From: Meira nashicola
Lineage: Eukaryota > Basidiomycota > Exobasidiomycetes > Exobasidiales > Brachybasidiaceae
Length of the DNA: 64,000 nt
Direction of reading: 5' to 3'
NCBI GenBank assembly: GCA_001600355.1
Contig: BCJU01000002.1
Coordinates: 1,550,001-1,614,000, forward strand
Shown here: positions 18,351 through 29,100 of the stretch, piece by piece
Layout of the letters: each line of letters begins with the position of its first letter
Numbering within the stretch: position 1 is the first letter of the stretch
Position numbers and translations under genes: made by a program
Notes under the pieces: generated by a model
The model's input: the letters and a program-made list of their open reading frames with translations, nothing else
What the model was told of the DNA's origin: nothing
Database searches by the model: none

Positions 18351-18954
18351 TCAAGTAAGTTTCAAAGAAATGATCAATATCCTTGAGCTTGATTTACAAG
18401 GAATAGACTTGTGTATATCTTTCAAAGATGTAGTCTGAGGGTGAAGTGTGGTGATTGAATTGGACAATAAATGCATGTATTCGCGGAGTCCGGAAATAAG
18501 ACCGCTAAAGCGGAACGCGCTTTTTCCCAATCACGCCATCCATCATTTGATTGGGCTCAGGCAGGAAATTATCATTGTTAACCTCAGTGTGAAGTCCTCA
18601 CTCACATGGTAATCATCAACTCAATCCGAGATTAGCACATGATTAAATTCAAGAGAAATTAGAGAATGATCAAATAATGACAAAAAAAAGAGAGAGAGGA
18701 AGAAGAAATAGAAAAGGTATGAGAAGTCAAAAGGTGAATAGAAGCAAATTGTAAGAGAGTGTGGTATTTTGTGGAAGGACAAGCAGCGCCCAACCATCGA
18801 TAAAACTCCAATCGTTGTGATGTGCAAGATGAAGCCAAAAAACCTTGAGCAATGCTTGAGGAAATATACAAGAGAATGTTTTTATGTGTGTGTGCGAATG
18901 ATCCGAAATGGGATTTTTGTTTGTTTGTTTGTTTATACCAAGCGCTGGGCCACC
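18351..18954. other. intergenic region, same-strand neighbours
   Basis: 604 bp holding the promoter of the CoA-binding gene and the 3' end of the next minus-strand gene. It has an (A/G)-rich stretch at 18685-18715 and a TTTG run at 18918-18932. No gene seen. Confidence 0.5.
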
Positions 18955-19719
18955 TTACATGAGATCGTTGTAACGAGAAGAAGGATCCTTCTTGGGCTCA
19001 CGTAAAAGGTTCAAATAACGCCATGCAAACGGTAATGCAAAGTGAACAACAGTGACAAGGAAAACGGAACCCAATTGGAACCATCCGACGGCAACGGCAG
19101 CGCGGTAACTGAAAATTGAATTGTAGTTAAACTTGCCTAAATATGAGTTTGCTTGTTGAAGGGTGGTGATATTCGACCATTCTCCGATTGGGAAATCGGG
19201 AACAATGTTAAGACGTAAACTTCCAGTGACTTGAGAGCGAATGTAATAATCAATTTGACGGAGATACAATTGTTGTTTGCTGTCAAATGGTTCGGAGTAA
19301 TTTGGGCCTCGGGTGAAGTTGTAAAATTTGATCGTTGAGAAAGCCGTATAAGCAGAAACTACACCTGTCCAAGCACCCAAAAGAAGTAAAGAAACCAAAC
19401 CTACGACCAACCAAGCTTTTGTACCTTTACCCGAATATTCTCCACGACGTTTCTTTAATTGTTCACAACTCATCAACATGGCAAAGATTGAGAAAACGAA
19501 TTGAACCGCGCCAAGGATCAAGATTGCATAATCTACGTTTGTTATCATATTATTATCAATTCCAACGAATCCTGGAAGATTACTCTGATTTGCAATCTTA
19601 TCCTTAATTGCTCCCCATTGATGAATATGTGCACCACCTAAACCCATCATTGCTATCGAAAAACCAAAAGCGGCTAATAGAAGCGGTAGCTCCAAGAGCA
19701 TAGCATTTAAAGGAGCCAT
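18955..19719 (-). CDS. four-TM membrane protein with glycosylated extracellular loop, unknown function
   Basis: Family not recognised. The 254-residue protein has hydrophobic segments at about 7-27, 63-85, 101-125 and 208-233. A loop of about 80 residues between TM3 and TM4 carries three N-glycosylation sequons (NFT, NYS, NIT). A short basic cytosolic tail ends SSRYNDLM. The layout is like fungal SUR7/PalI-type or tetraspan proteins, but their cysteine motifs are absent. It starts at an ATG in a clean single exon. The stop lies far from the next minus-strand gene, so it is probably transcribed alone. Confidence 0.7.
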   Translation of the reverse strand: MAPLNAMLLELPLLLAAFGFSIAMMGLGGAHIHQWGAIKDKIANQSNLPGFVGIDNNMITNVDYAILILGAVQFVFSIFAMLMSCEQLKKRRGEYSGKGTKAWLVVGLVSLLLLGAWTGVVSAYTAFSTIKFYNFTRGPNYSEPFDSKQQLYLRQIDYYIRSQVTGSLRLNIVPDFPIGEWSNITTLQQANSYLGKFNYNSIFSYRAAVAVGWFQLGSVFLVTVVHFALPFAWRYLNLLREPKKDPSSRYNDLM

Positions 19720-20722
19720 CTTTGTTATTCAATAATTAGAAAAAGGTCGGAAAACGAATGTGTCGGAGGAAGGGCGTATTATTTTAGGGTACCGTCGCGG
19801 GATGAATTGGTGGTGATCGATCGCACGCCTCTGATGATTACTTCAATTGTGAAGTTAGAAACTAGACGAGAGGATGGATATAGGATATGATGATCGGATG
19901 TCGATGGCGATGATGGAGGGAAGAGATGGATCAAATGGCGCGCGCAACAAGATCGACGACAGTCAAGTGTATGTGTGTGTATGTGTATAATGTATGCAAC
20001 TTCTTTTGGTAGCGGAGAATTGATCTGAAACGCTAAAGTGTTCAACTGCAAAAACAAGTTTTGGATGCGGTAGCACCCTTGCTGCTTTACTGAAGAAAGA
20101 AAGAGAAAAAATACAAAAAAAAACCCACTCACTCGCATGATAAATTGACCGGGCGCAGAGAGGAATAAAATAAATAAATAAATAAAAAATAAAAAAGCGG
20201 GTACAACTTACTCCGGGCAAAGAAAGAGCCTGTCTTTTTGCGCGGTGCGTTGTACAGTAGTATAATGAACACCTTTCCGTCTAAGAAGACGCATGAAGAA
20301 CACGTCTGGGGAAAGTGCTCTAGAACAGTGTACTGTTGTATGAAATGGTGTGGGGCGCTTGCTTTAATAAAAAGAAGCGAAAGGTCCCACTCCAGCAGCA
20401 AATCTAGACTACATACTCTGTTTTTATTGACTAGGTACACACTGTGCTAAGACTGTATGCGTATAAGCAGTGAGTTTGTGTGGGTTTCGAAAGGAGCAAA
20501 AGTTAAGCAGCTGTATGGAAGCGAAAGAACAAGTCTTAATGAACGCAGATTGTTATTATATAATCAAACATATAAAAAGTATCAATTGAAACAGAGAAAC
20601 AATCTACGGTCAGGTGAACTATGTAAGAGTGATGGAAATGAATTAAGCAAATGTTGAAACCGTGAATAAATGATTAAATGGATTGAACGAGGTATAAATG
20701 AGAAATAATGTTAAAGGTATCT
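19720..20722. other. intergenic region upstream of the four-TM gene
   Basis: 1,003 bp between two minus-strand genes. It has an A/T-rich block with repeated AAATA units (about 20166-20194) and scattered CT/GT runs. The ORFs here (for example 19779-20440 on minus) are hydrophobic, Cys/Phe-rich chance frames. No gene called. Confidence 0.5.
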
Positions 20723-21775
20723 TTATGCAGTAGTTGCAACGGTTGTAGCAGGTGTTTCGATCTTGTTATGTGTAGTGGTGGCATCAACAGCAGTTTGAGA
20801 GTTTGCAGTTGTACCACTACCATATGCATAATCAAACAAGCCAAAGAACCAACCTTTCTTTTCTAATAAAATTTGATCTTTTGCTAAAGCAGTATGTTCA
20901 TCTTGTTGAATTAATTCATTTGCTTCAACTTCTTTTTGATGATCTGATTCAATTTGTTCTAAAGTAGCTTCTTGTTTTTTGATTGAAGCTTTTATAGCTT
21001 TTTGACGTTGCTTTTCTGCTTCTTTTTCTGCTTTTAAACGTTCTTTATCGGCTAATTTACTTGCTGCTAAACGTGCTTTATGTGCTTTCTCTTCTGCTTC
21101 TTGACGTTCTTTAAATGCTTGTTTTTCTGCTGTAACTCTTGCTTCTGCTGCTTTCGTTTGTGCTTTTAGTAAATTTGCATCAACTTTTGCAACATTTTTA
21201 CGTCTAGCTAAAGTTGCATTTGTTAAATCTTGTAATTTTATATTTTCTGCTTTATTAATTGCATTTGCACGTTTAAGTTCTAATTCTTGAACTTGTTTTG
21301 CATATTCTGCTTCTGCTGCTCGAACGGCGACGTACATCTTTTGTTCTGCAACTTCTTTTGCTTTCTTTGCAATTTCTTCTGCTTTTAATCTTTCTTCTTT
21401 TGCTTTTGAAGATGCTGTTTTTTTTGCTTTTTCTTCTGCTTCTAATGCTGCTAAATCTGATTCTCCTTCATTTTCGATTGCTTTCTTATCTTCTTCTGAT
21501 TCAATATTTGCAGCTCTTTCTAAAGCTTTACCTAATTTCAATCTTGCTTCTTCTTCAACTTCTGCTGCAATTTCATTAGCACGTTTAATTGCATCTAAAG
21601 CAACTTGATCAACTTTTGTTTCTTTTTCTAAAGTTTCTTCATTTGATTCTAATCCTTCAGAAACTTCTTCTTCAATTTTCGTTTGAATATCTTTTTTTGT
21701 TGCATTACTTTCAACACTTTTTTCCTTCTTTTCAGATTTTGATCGTTTGATACTCTTGCGAAGTTGAAGTGCCAT
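20723..21775 (-). CDS. long single-helix Ala/Glu/Lys-rich protein with hydrophobic C-terminal motif
   Basis: No named family recognised. Most of the 350 residues (about 60-305) form one predicted long charged helix of Ala/Glu/Lys blocks (repeats such as EEIAKKAKEVAEQK and KAEKEAEKQRQKA) with few breaks. It is either a coiled coil or a stable single alpha-helix. The basic N-terminus (about 1-20) may bind membrane or nucleic acid. After the helix comes an aromatic patch, KKGWFFGLFDYAYG (about 309-322), and then a Thr/Ala-rich tail. The contrast between charged rod and aromatic patch suggests a scaffold or membrane-associated role, which is only an inference. Single exon, ATG start. Confidence 0.65.
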   Translation of the reverse strand: MALQLRKSIKRSKSEKKEKSVESNATKKDIQTKIEEEVSEGLESNEETLEKETKVDQVALDAIKRANEIAAEVEEEARLKLGKALERAANIESEEDKKAIENEGESDLAALEAEEKAKKTASSKAKEERLKAEEIAKKAKEVAEQKMYVAVRAAEAEYAKQVQELELKRANAINKAENIKLQDLTNATLARRKNVAKVDANLLKAQTKAAEARVTAEKQAFKERQEAEEKAHKARLAASKLADKERLKAEKEAEKQRQKAIKASIKKQEATLEQIESDHQKEVEANELIQQDEHTALAKDQILLEKKGWFFGLFDYAYGSGTTANSQTAVDATTTHNKIETPATTVATTA

Positions 21776-22490
21776 CTTGTTTAAATTGTTTTCGTTAAAG
21801 GTCGTTATAAATCGTTATAGGATTAAATAAAGTAGGGATGATGGTAAAAGTATAACAAATTCATAATGGATATATATGCGTATGTCAAATGATCGACAAA
21901 AAACCCCTAAAATTATAACTCCTGCAAAAGAATGTCAATCTATGTATAGTACATATGTACATAGGTATGTGTTGTTCTTTCTGGAAGCTGTATGTATGTA
22001 TGGTAAACAATTTTAACCCCTAAACGAAATTGCGAGCTTTAAATTTAGGCTGTGCGTGTGTAAAAGGGGTAAACTGCGTGCGTGCGTGCTTGCTTGCTTC
22101 TTTCTCTAGAATACACTAGCTAACCTCGAGCCTCGCTTTTTGTCATTTAAGTCTGGTAATCATTCAAATTCTCGGCAGTAGGTAGAATAATATAATTGTT
22201 CTACATACTTTTGATCAAGAATCAATTCTGATTAGAGTGACTAAGCATTTTATTTATTGTACACCTTGTCTGCTTATAAACATATTAATGTCTGAGCTCT
22301 TGTGTTGACCGCTAGCTTGGTTCAATTGTTTGTATGCGGGATTCCGAATTAGCGTACTCCTTCCCTCCCTCCACGAAAGTCTTATGCCTCACTCTCAACT
22401 CTCAAATCCATCACTTTCACACAAACAAAGACATGAAAAGAGGATTTAGATAAACTACAGCAAGTGGTTCCTCTCATTCAACTATAGACT
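21776..22490. other. divergent intergenic region
   Basis: 715 bp between the long-helix gene (minus) and the MGCC mini-gene (plus). It contains a GTACATATGTAC palindrome at about 21951-21962 and GCGTGC/GCTTGC runs near 22076-22100. No gene seen. Confidence 0.5.
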
Positions 22491-22748
22491 ATGGGTTGTT
22501 GTAATAGCAAAGCATCGATCGATCCAGAAAAAGAAGAAGAAGGGAAAGATAATAATGGGGAAAGATCTATACCACTTAAAGAAGTTGAAGGTAAACAACA
22601 AAGATCTGAATCGAAAAGAATGAAATCATCTCAATCACGTAAAATAGAAAAAGCTGCTAGAAAGGAAATTGCAAGAGAACGTGGTAGAAGGTCTAGATTG
22701 GATGATGGACATGGAAGAGATGGTGTTTGTTTCTGCGCATTTCCTTAA
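22491..22748 (+). CDS. 85-residue protein with N-myristoylation/palmitoylation signal
   Basis: The protein begins MGCCNSKAS. Gly2 with Ser6-Lys7 is a textbook N-myristoylation signal (MGxxxSK), and Cys3-Cys4 are ideal palmitoylation sites, so stable membrane anchoring is predicted. The middle is highly charged, acidic then Lys/Arg-rich (SRKIEKAARKEIARERGRR), and could bind acidic lipids or a partner. The C-terminus ends VCFCAFP; CAFP resembles a CaaX box but Pro in the last position is atypical. No introns are obvious and no family is recognised. The clean lipidation signal argues that this short frame is real. Confidence 0.65.
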   Translation: MGCCNSKASIDPEKEEEGKDNNGERSIPLKEVEGKQQRSESKRMKSSQSRKIEKAARKEIARERGRRSRLDDGHGRDGVCFCAFP

Positions 22749-22888
22749 TGAACAACTACAAAACCTTGATGACATACGCATACACACATACCACATAGCA
22801 CACACTCAAATGATAATGGAATATACCTTCAGCAAATGAATTTCGACATTCTAACAACTTGTATACTACAACTTTTCATTCATCTCGA

Positions 22889-23802
22889 TCATATCTTACT
22901 ATTCTCTGCACCAAGTCTTCCTAATCCCAATTCGATACCAATAGCAGCATGTGCAAGTCTAGCATCAACAGCAAAGCCTTTCTTTTGGAAATCTGCGTAA
23001 GAAAGAAGAATTTGATTCAGTACTACTATTATTTGTTTACACACTAACACACTTTTCATACTCACCTAACAATGCATTCATTAATCCATGAACGGGAACG
23101 AGATGTCTTTCGATAAATTCTCCTTCTTCAGGTTCTGCGACAGGTTCAGGCGCATCATCTGCTAAATCGATCCTAACTACGCATAATTTCATATTTGAAG
23201 AAGTTAATCCCTGAGAAGTAGGAAGTGGAACAGGCCAAATCTATCAGAAATGATGAAAGTTAAAGGAAATGAGGGTCAGGAATTTTACGTACCGGATCAT
23301 TAACCATAATTGTGCTTACAAGCTTGACATCAATCTTTCCACCTTCTCTATCAGTTCCATATCCTGTTTCTTCTTTAAGTTCACGTAAAGCTGCACGTTT
23401 TGTTCCATCTTGACCTTCTTCTCCTGCATCGATTAAACCAGCAGGCATTTCAATCACACTTGAATTAACTGGTGGTCTAAATTGAGAAACAAGTAAAATG
23501 TGTGGTTCAGATTTCGGTCTTTGAACGATTGCACAAATTGCAACTGCATCTGCATCTCCTTTTCTTGTCTTTCTATCTGCACATTCCCATTTACGTTCTT
23601 TTCCTGATGGATCTTGCCAATAAATTGCACGTAATCCAACCCATTTAGCATCTTCATCTGATAATGCTTCACTTCTTAACACTTTTGACATTTTTGATAA
23701 TGGTCGATCGTTTGTAAATGTTTTAATTGATCGTCTTGTTAATGGTCTTAAAGATTGTTGATTGCTTTGAATAAATGATTGTGCACAACGACGGGCGAAC
23801 AT
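22889..23802 (-). CDS. YSA1: mitochondrial Nudix hydrolase, ADP-ribose pyrophosphatase (Ysa1/NUDT5) type, three exons
   Basis: Exons 23802-23293, 23240-23066 and 22992-22889 join in phase (GTACGT and GTGAGT donors, GATAG and GCAG acceptors) to give 262 residues. This family hydrolyses ADP-ribose to AMP and ribose 5-phosphate. The Nudix box is at 122-148: GLIDAGE, then RELKEETGY with the metal-binding glutamates. It is preceded by VSQFRPPV and EMPAG as in Ysa1. The stretch between the first Glu and the Arg-Glu pair is 11 residues rather than the canonical 7. The N-terminus (MFARRCAQSF onward) is basic and acid-free for about 30 residues, which suggests mitochondrial import. Exon 2 ends at MNALL and exon 3 supplies the C-terminal helix. 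Confidence 0.85.
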
Positions 23803-24008
23803 GAAAGATAGTGGGAAGATGGACTATAAGAAGAAACATTTACTCCAGGGTCATAATGTCAGCAAAGAAGCCAAAATTGTGACACGGGTGAAAAGCCTAA
23901 AGAAGCTGCACTTTTGTGGAGGCGCGTAAAGTCTATATTTTATAAAAGTATGTTTGGTGATCATTTATTATACAGACTACAAATGTGATTAATAATATAA
24001 ATCAAGGA

Positions 24009-24863
24009 TTATCTTCTTGTTGGCTTTGGTTGCCATTCTGACGGAGACCATTCATCGCCAGGTCCAGTAGATCTGCCAAATCTAGAATTCAATTGATTCT
24101 TTGCATTATCTTGTGGAGAAGTATGACCTTCAATAGAAATATCAAAAGCTGATAAAGGACTTTGATTCATCACTTTACGTGCTCTTTGTCTTTCAATCTC
24201 TTTTGCGTCTAAATTTGCCCTTCTATTTGCACGAGCTTGAATTGCATCATCAATTGATTCACTTCCTTGTTTTTCTTCCATCCTTCTTCTAGATGCTTCC
24301 CATACTTCCATATCTACTGTTCTGTGCTGCACAGTAGTTTCTTCATCTTTTTGTTGTTCAAATGAAACTCTATTCTTTGCCTCTTCTTTTGCTTTAGAAT
24401 CTACTACCGTAGAAGTGGGAACAGCTGTTGTTCTTCCATCTCTTCTTTGAGTATTAGATGAAGAATAAGATTCTTGTTCTATCAATTGTCTTTCTTTTAT
24501 TGATTCTTGTGCTTTTTGTTCTAATTCAAATCTTCTCTCTGCCTCCCTTTGTTCTAGTATTCTAGCATTATGTTGTGTAATCGCAATCCTTTCTCGATCT
24601 TTAGTAAGTTCTTCAATAGTTGGTGCACTTTTTCTTGTATGTCTTAACCACATTAACCATTGAGGTGGTAATGTACTTTGATCATATTCACCTAATTCTT
24701 TATGTTCTCTAAATCGTACTAAACGTCTTGTCCTTCTTGGATCTGTATTACCATCTAAAGGTGGATATTCGTAATAGTTGTTATGATCTAAATCCTTTCC
24801 TGCTAAAAATCTTGCACGTCCAATACGAAGAAATGTGGAAACTTTCTTTATTATGTTCGACAT
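24009..24863 (-). CDS. complex I assembly factor NDUFAF2 / N7BML-like (NDUFA12 family)
   Basis: NDUFAF2 (mimitin, B17.2L) is a mitochondrial chaperone paralogous to complex I subunit NDUFA12. The N-terminal third shows the family core: FLAGKDLDHNNYYEYP, DPRRTRRLVRF and LPPQWLMWLRHTRKSAPTIEEL (the last spans 22 residues). From about residue 90 a long charged, Gln/Glu-rich tail makes it 284 residues against about 170 in humans. I use the ATG at 24863 (MSNIIKKVSTF). The open frame upstream of it lacks an ATG. The longer tail is typical of the assembly factor rather than NDUFA12. Divergent from the EthD-like gene. Confidence 0.8.
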   Translation of the reverse strand: MSNIIKKVSTFLRIGRARFLAGKDLDHNNYYEYPPLDGNTDPRRTRRLVRFREHKELGEYDQSTLPPQWLMWLRHTRKSAPTIEELTKDRERIAITQHNARILEQREAERRFELEQKAQESIKERQLIEQESYSSSNTQRRDGRTTAVPTSTVVDSKAKEEAKNRVSFEQQKDEETTVQHRTVDMEVWEASRRRMEEKQGSESIDDAIQARANRRANLDAKEIERQRARKVMNQSPLSAFDISIEGHTSPQDNAKNQLNSRFGRSTGPGDEWSPSEWQPKPTRR

Positions 24864-25088
24864 GACGATTGATGAGCATATAGCCTGGTGAGAAGAAGCT
24901 AAAAATAAAAATAATTCACTCAAACCAAACCAAAAAAAATATATCTTCGAAATGGCTCGAGCACGCTTGGTCGTGTTTTAGTCCGATATCGGACTTTTGC
25001 ACTATAAAGCGTGGGGTATGCACAAAATATTCAATATGATTATGCTTTTGCTTCTTACCTTCCAACTCTCTCAAATATAATTCAAGAT

Positions 25089-26111
25089 ATGGCACAAACA
25101 TCTCAATCTCCTTTTAACGAACGCGATGCCGGTCTCTTGATGGTATTTGCAGATCCCGGAAAAGAAGCCACAGAAGCAGAATTTCATGGTAAGTGAATTT
25201 TAACTTTTCATATGTACTACTGATATGAAACACTCTGTTGACACCTCACCCTCTTTAGAATGGTATGAGAATGAACATATTCCTTTACGTACTTCTACTC
25301 TTCCAGAATTTTTATCAGCAGCACGATACAAGGTAACCTCTTCAAACTTTGTTTCATCAACAGATTCAAACCCTTCAAGCGCATTCAAAGCACCTTGGTG
25401 TGCTTATTACACCATCTCTTCTAATGCTCTTTTCACAGATTCACGTTATACTGATTTACGTACAAATCGATCAAAACGTGAAGGTGAATTAATAGGTAGA
25501 TTGGGCGTTTTGGATCGCAGAATCTACAGATTGATTTATGATAGTTCAGCAGAAGGTTCGATCGATATTGCTGCTGATAGTAGAGATAGTATAGGACCAG
25601 CACCAGCCGATTTACAACCTCAATCAAAAGAAGATGTTGAAAAGAATGCTACTTTTACAGTTGCTACAAGTGTTACACCAGCTGAAGGAAACAAAGAAGC
25701 TTATGATGAATGGTATGCTCGTGAACATGTTGGCATGTTGAAAAAGGTACCAGGTTGGAAGCGAACACGAAGGTATGAATTAATCGATGCTTTGGTAAAC
25801 GGAAAGGATGTAAAGCCAAACAATGGTGATGCAGCAGAAATCCCAATCTGTTTAGGTCTACATGGTATGTACTACTGCCCTTTAGCTTATTGAGTGATTG
25901 AACAGCCCACCTAATACCTTCCTCTTTCAACAAAACAGAATATTCCACCCCCGACTTTGAGCAAACGGAAGAGTATAAAGCTGCCCTTGATACACCTTGG
26001 CGATCTAAAGTGATTGAAGGAGGAATTGTACGTCGTGAGAGAAGGGTGATGCATCTCTATCGTGCTTTCAATCCCGATTCAGCTATCAAAGCACAAGGTA
26101 AATCAATCTGA
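25089..26111 (+). CDS. tandem EthD-like (dimeric alpha/beta barrel) protein, three exons
   Basis: Exons 25089-25188, 25259-25864 and 25939-26111 join with GTAAGT/TTTAG and GTATGT/ACAG boundaries to give 292 residues. Two halves repeat the same block. The first is EFHEWYENEHIPLR (residues about 31-44, built across the first junction). The second is AYDEWYAREHVGMLKKVPG with a following RRYEL. This E-W-Y-x-x-E-H pattern is the EthD/dimeric alpha-beta-barrel signature. The last junction yields LGLHEYSTPDFEQ, which fits the expected barrel strand. Catalysis in this superfamily varies (monooxygenase, decarboxylase, dehalogenase) and cannot be assigned. It is tail-to-tail with the Zn2Cys6 gene, 76 bp apart. 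Confidence 0.8.
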
Positions 26112-26187
26112 TGGCCATTTCAGATATACGGATTTGAAAAAAAGGGAAATGAATTATAAATGTACACAATCTAGATTAACAAATTAT

Positions 26188-29100
26188 TTACATGACCCAA
26201 CTTTGCGCACCTGCAGATGTAGCTGAGCTATTAGCAGGAAGTGTGGTATTTGTATTGGGTGTATTTTGACCATTACCATTAGACTGGAAAGCGTCCCAAT
26301 TTCCCAAAAAAGCAGAAGTGAAAGGACTTAAAGGTCTCATAACACCACTCGAAGCAAAAGGTTGTGTTCCACCAATTCGATCTGCCGATCTTTCAAATGA
26401 AACTTCAGGCGCAACGGGTAAACCTGTTGTAAAATCTGTCGAGAGAGCAGACTCTAAAAATGCTTCCATATCTGAAAGTTGTGCACTGCTTAAATTGTTC
26501 ATCCCATTCGTTTGAACAGGAACTGATTTTTGTGTACTGCTGTTTGTAGGTGTTCTTGCTTGTGGTTTGATTGGAAGTGTGAATTGAGAATGAGCTTGTT
26601 GCGAATCTTCTCCGTTTGTCAAACCAAATTTGTTGTTTTGATTAGCTGCACTTTGCGATACATTCATCAAACTATGATTTGATGAACCAGGTGTTCCAGT
26701 AGATTGTGGAGTTGTACCCGTTCCTATTTCACTAGAATTCGTAGGCCTATGATGACGTCTAGAGCGGAAACTCAAGAAGGAATCATTACCGTGCATTTTG
26801 AAACGTTTAGTAGCGAAAGAATCATGATCTGTAATACTTTGAAGATCTTTGGCTAATTCCGCTCTACGTGCAGAATCTTCATCACCAATCGAGCCATCTG
26901 GGTCATAGGCTCCAGAAGTATGTCTGGATGGATGATGCAACGTATCAGGATGATTAAAGTTAGACGCTTCTGCCCCTCCTGAACATGCCAATTCAGGTCT
27001 TGCTAATACAGCAATACCCGAACGAGCAATTTGAGATCGAGTAGACATGGCCAACAATAATCGCCTTGTGTATCTTAGATCATCGATAATCTCCGCACGA
27101 ACTTGATCGGCATTTGGTCCAGCGGCTTCAGGATGAACATCCATCAAAGCATAATGATGTTGCAAAAGAAGACAAGCACCTACGCTACTATGTGCAAAGT
27201 ACCATAATTTAGATGTAAGCTTTTGACGTCCATCCATAACCCTCTTCATTTGTTCAGCATCCAAAGTCATCAGTGTATCCATCGGAACTGCATGACTGAA
27301 TGTTTTACGGAATAAAAGGCATATCCTTCTGGCAGAAGAGAAACAAATATCTCTTGATGTTCTAAAAACGGGATTCAACCAGCCTTGGATGTAATATCGT
27401 TTGTGCAAATTAATCAATTGATTGGCAACAAGCATCAATACCGCCAATCGATGAAAACGAGGAACATCCAATTCTTTCGTATCAACATGAATTTCATTTT
27501 CAAATTCAGGCGGTAAATCAGAGAAAATTTCATCCAATTCTTCTTGAAGTTGCAAAGTTGTAGAATACGCTTCTTCTTCTGTCATTGCTGCTCGATCAGC
27601 CGCACGTCTATTAATACGTGCAACTTCCAACTTAAGCCACATATCTGGCAATAAGAAACCATCCTTTTCCGATAATCCTTCTTTGACATTTTGACGTGCA
27701 AATAGGTATGGATGCTTGATTGGCTCTTCTCGCATATAATAACTTCGCTTTACTGTTCCTGCGCCGAACCAATCCATAACGATAAATGTATGGAATAAAC
27801 GAATCCGATCTCGTGCTTGTGCTTTTGGCATGGAAGGAGAAGGTTCAATATCTAGCTCCAACGCTTGCAATTGAGATACAGTCATCGCTTGAACAGCATT
27901 TCCGCTTGACGGTCCACGTACACATCCGATTGCCCAGATCAATAAAACCAAAGCACGGAAGGACATCAATGTTGGCTCATCGAATGGATTTGTTGCAGAT
28001 AAAGCTCTTTGTGCGGCATCAAAGAATGGCCCATAAGCGGGTGAAAGTCCTACGAGCCTGGCTACTTCAGGAAAGTCTGATTCATCGCTATACAACAAAG
28101 CGAATCCACACATGCAAAGCGTTAATGCCAAAAATTGAAGATGATTACGAACATGTTCGGTTGAAATGAGTTGAGTAGTTTCAGGCTTGATCATCGTTCG
28201 AATCTCTTCTTGTTCGCACAACTTTTGCCAAAAGCTATCTTCATCGACAGCATAATGCATCCAATTCACTTCATCAAAGAAACAATGACACATCTTTCGA
28301 ATGCTTGCCGTATCTGGCATAGCTTTTAAAATGTCCAACAATTCGGCAGCCATTTCATCGTTTGTGTTGGGTTGAATGGCAGTTGGTATTAGGGAAACAT
28401 TCATACCACACATTAGCGATCCAGGTGGTCCCCTTTGCCTGACTGTCAAAGCTGCACCAACATTTGTATTGGTTAACACTGAGCTGGAAGGCGTTGAAAC
28501 TTCTGCGTTGTGAACCTTTGTTTCATTCCTATTTCCAGTTGAAGGTCCATTGATGCCAATATGATCTGCTATCTTGCCTAAAAGCATTTCCATCTTATCC
28601 ATCCTTGCTAAAAGCGGAACATTTTCTTGATCTCTACCTGTACCTTGAGGTCTAGTGCCGCCTTCCCAACTGCATAAATGCGCTTCATCACGATCGCGGC
28701 AAGCGCCACAAGGCCAACCACGATCGCATTTTAACTTCCGCCTTCTACATCCTTCACAGCTTACAGCTTTCTTTTTTCGCTTTTGTCCGTCAGCCGAAGC
28801 GCTTGAATCGGGTGGTGTTCTTTGCGTTTCACCGGATCTTGCTTTAGAGGCGGATGCTGTTGTACTGGCTTTATTTGTGGTGGCGGCAGCAGTATTGGAT
28901 GTTTTCCTTGATGTAGATGCGATCGGACCATTTGGTGCTGTTCTTTTCTTACCTCGAGATCCAGAAGCATGTGGACTCATAGTTCCATTAGGTGATGCAT
29001 TCGGCATAAGATTATTATGATTCGAATAATTTACTTCACGAGAATCTTCATCGCTCGAACCAATCATTTCATCTCCATCACCATGTACAGAATGATCTCT

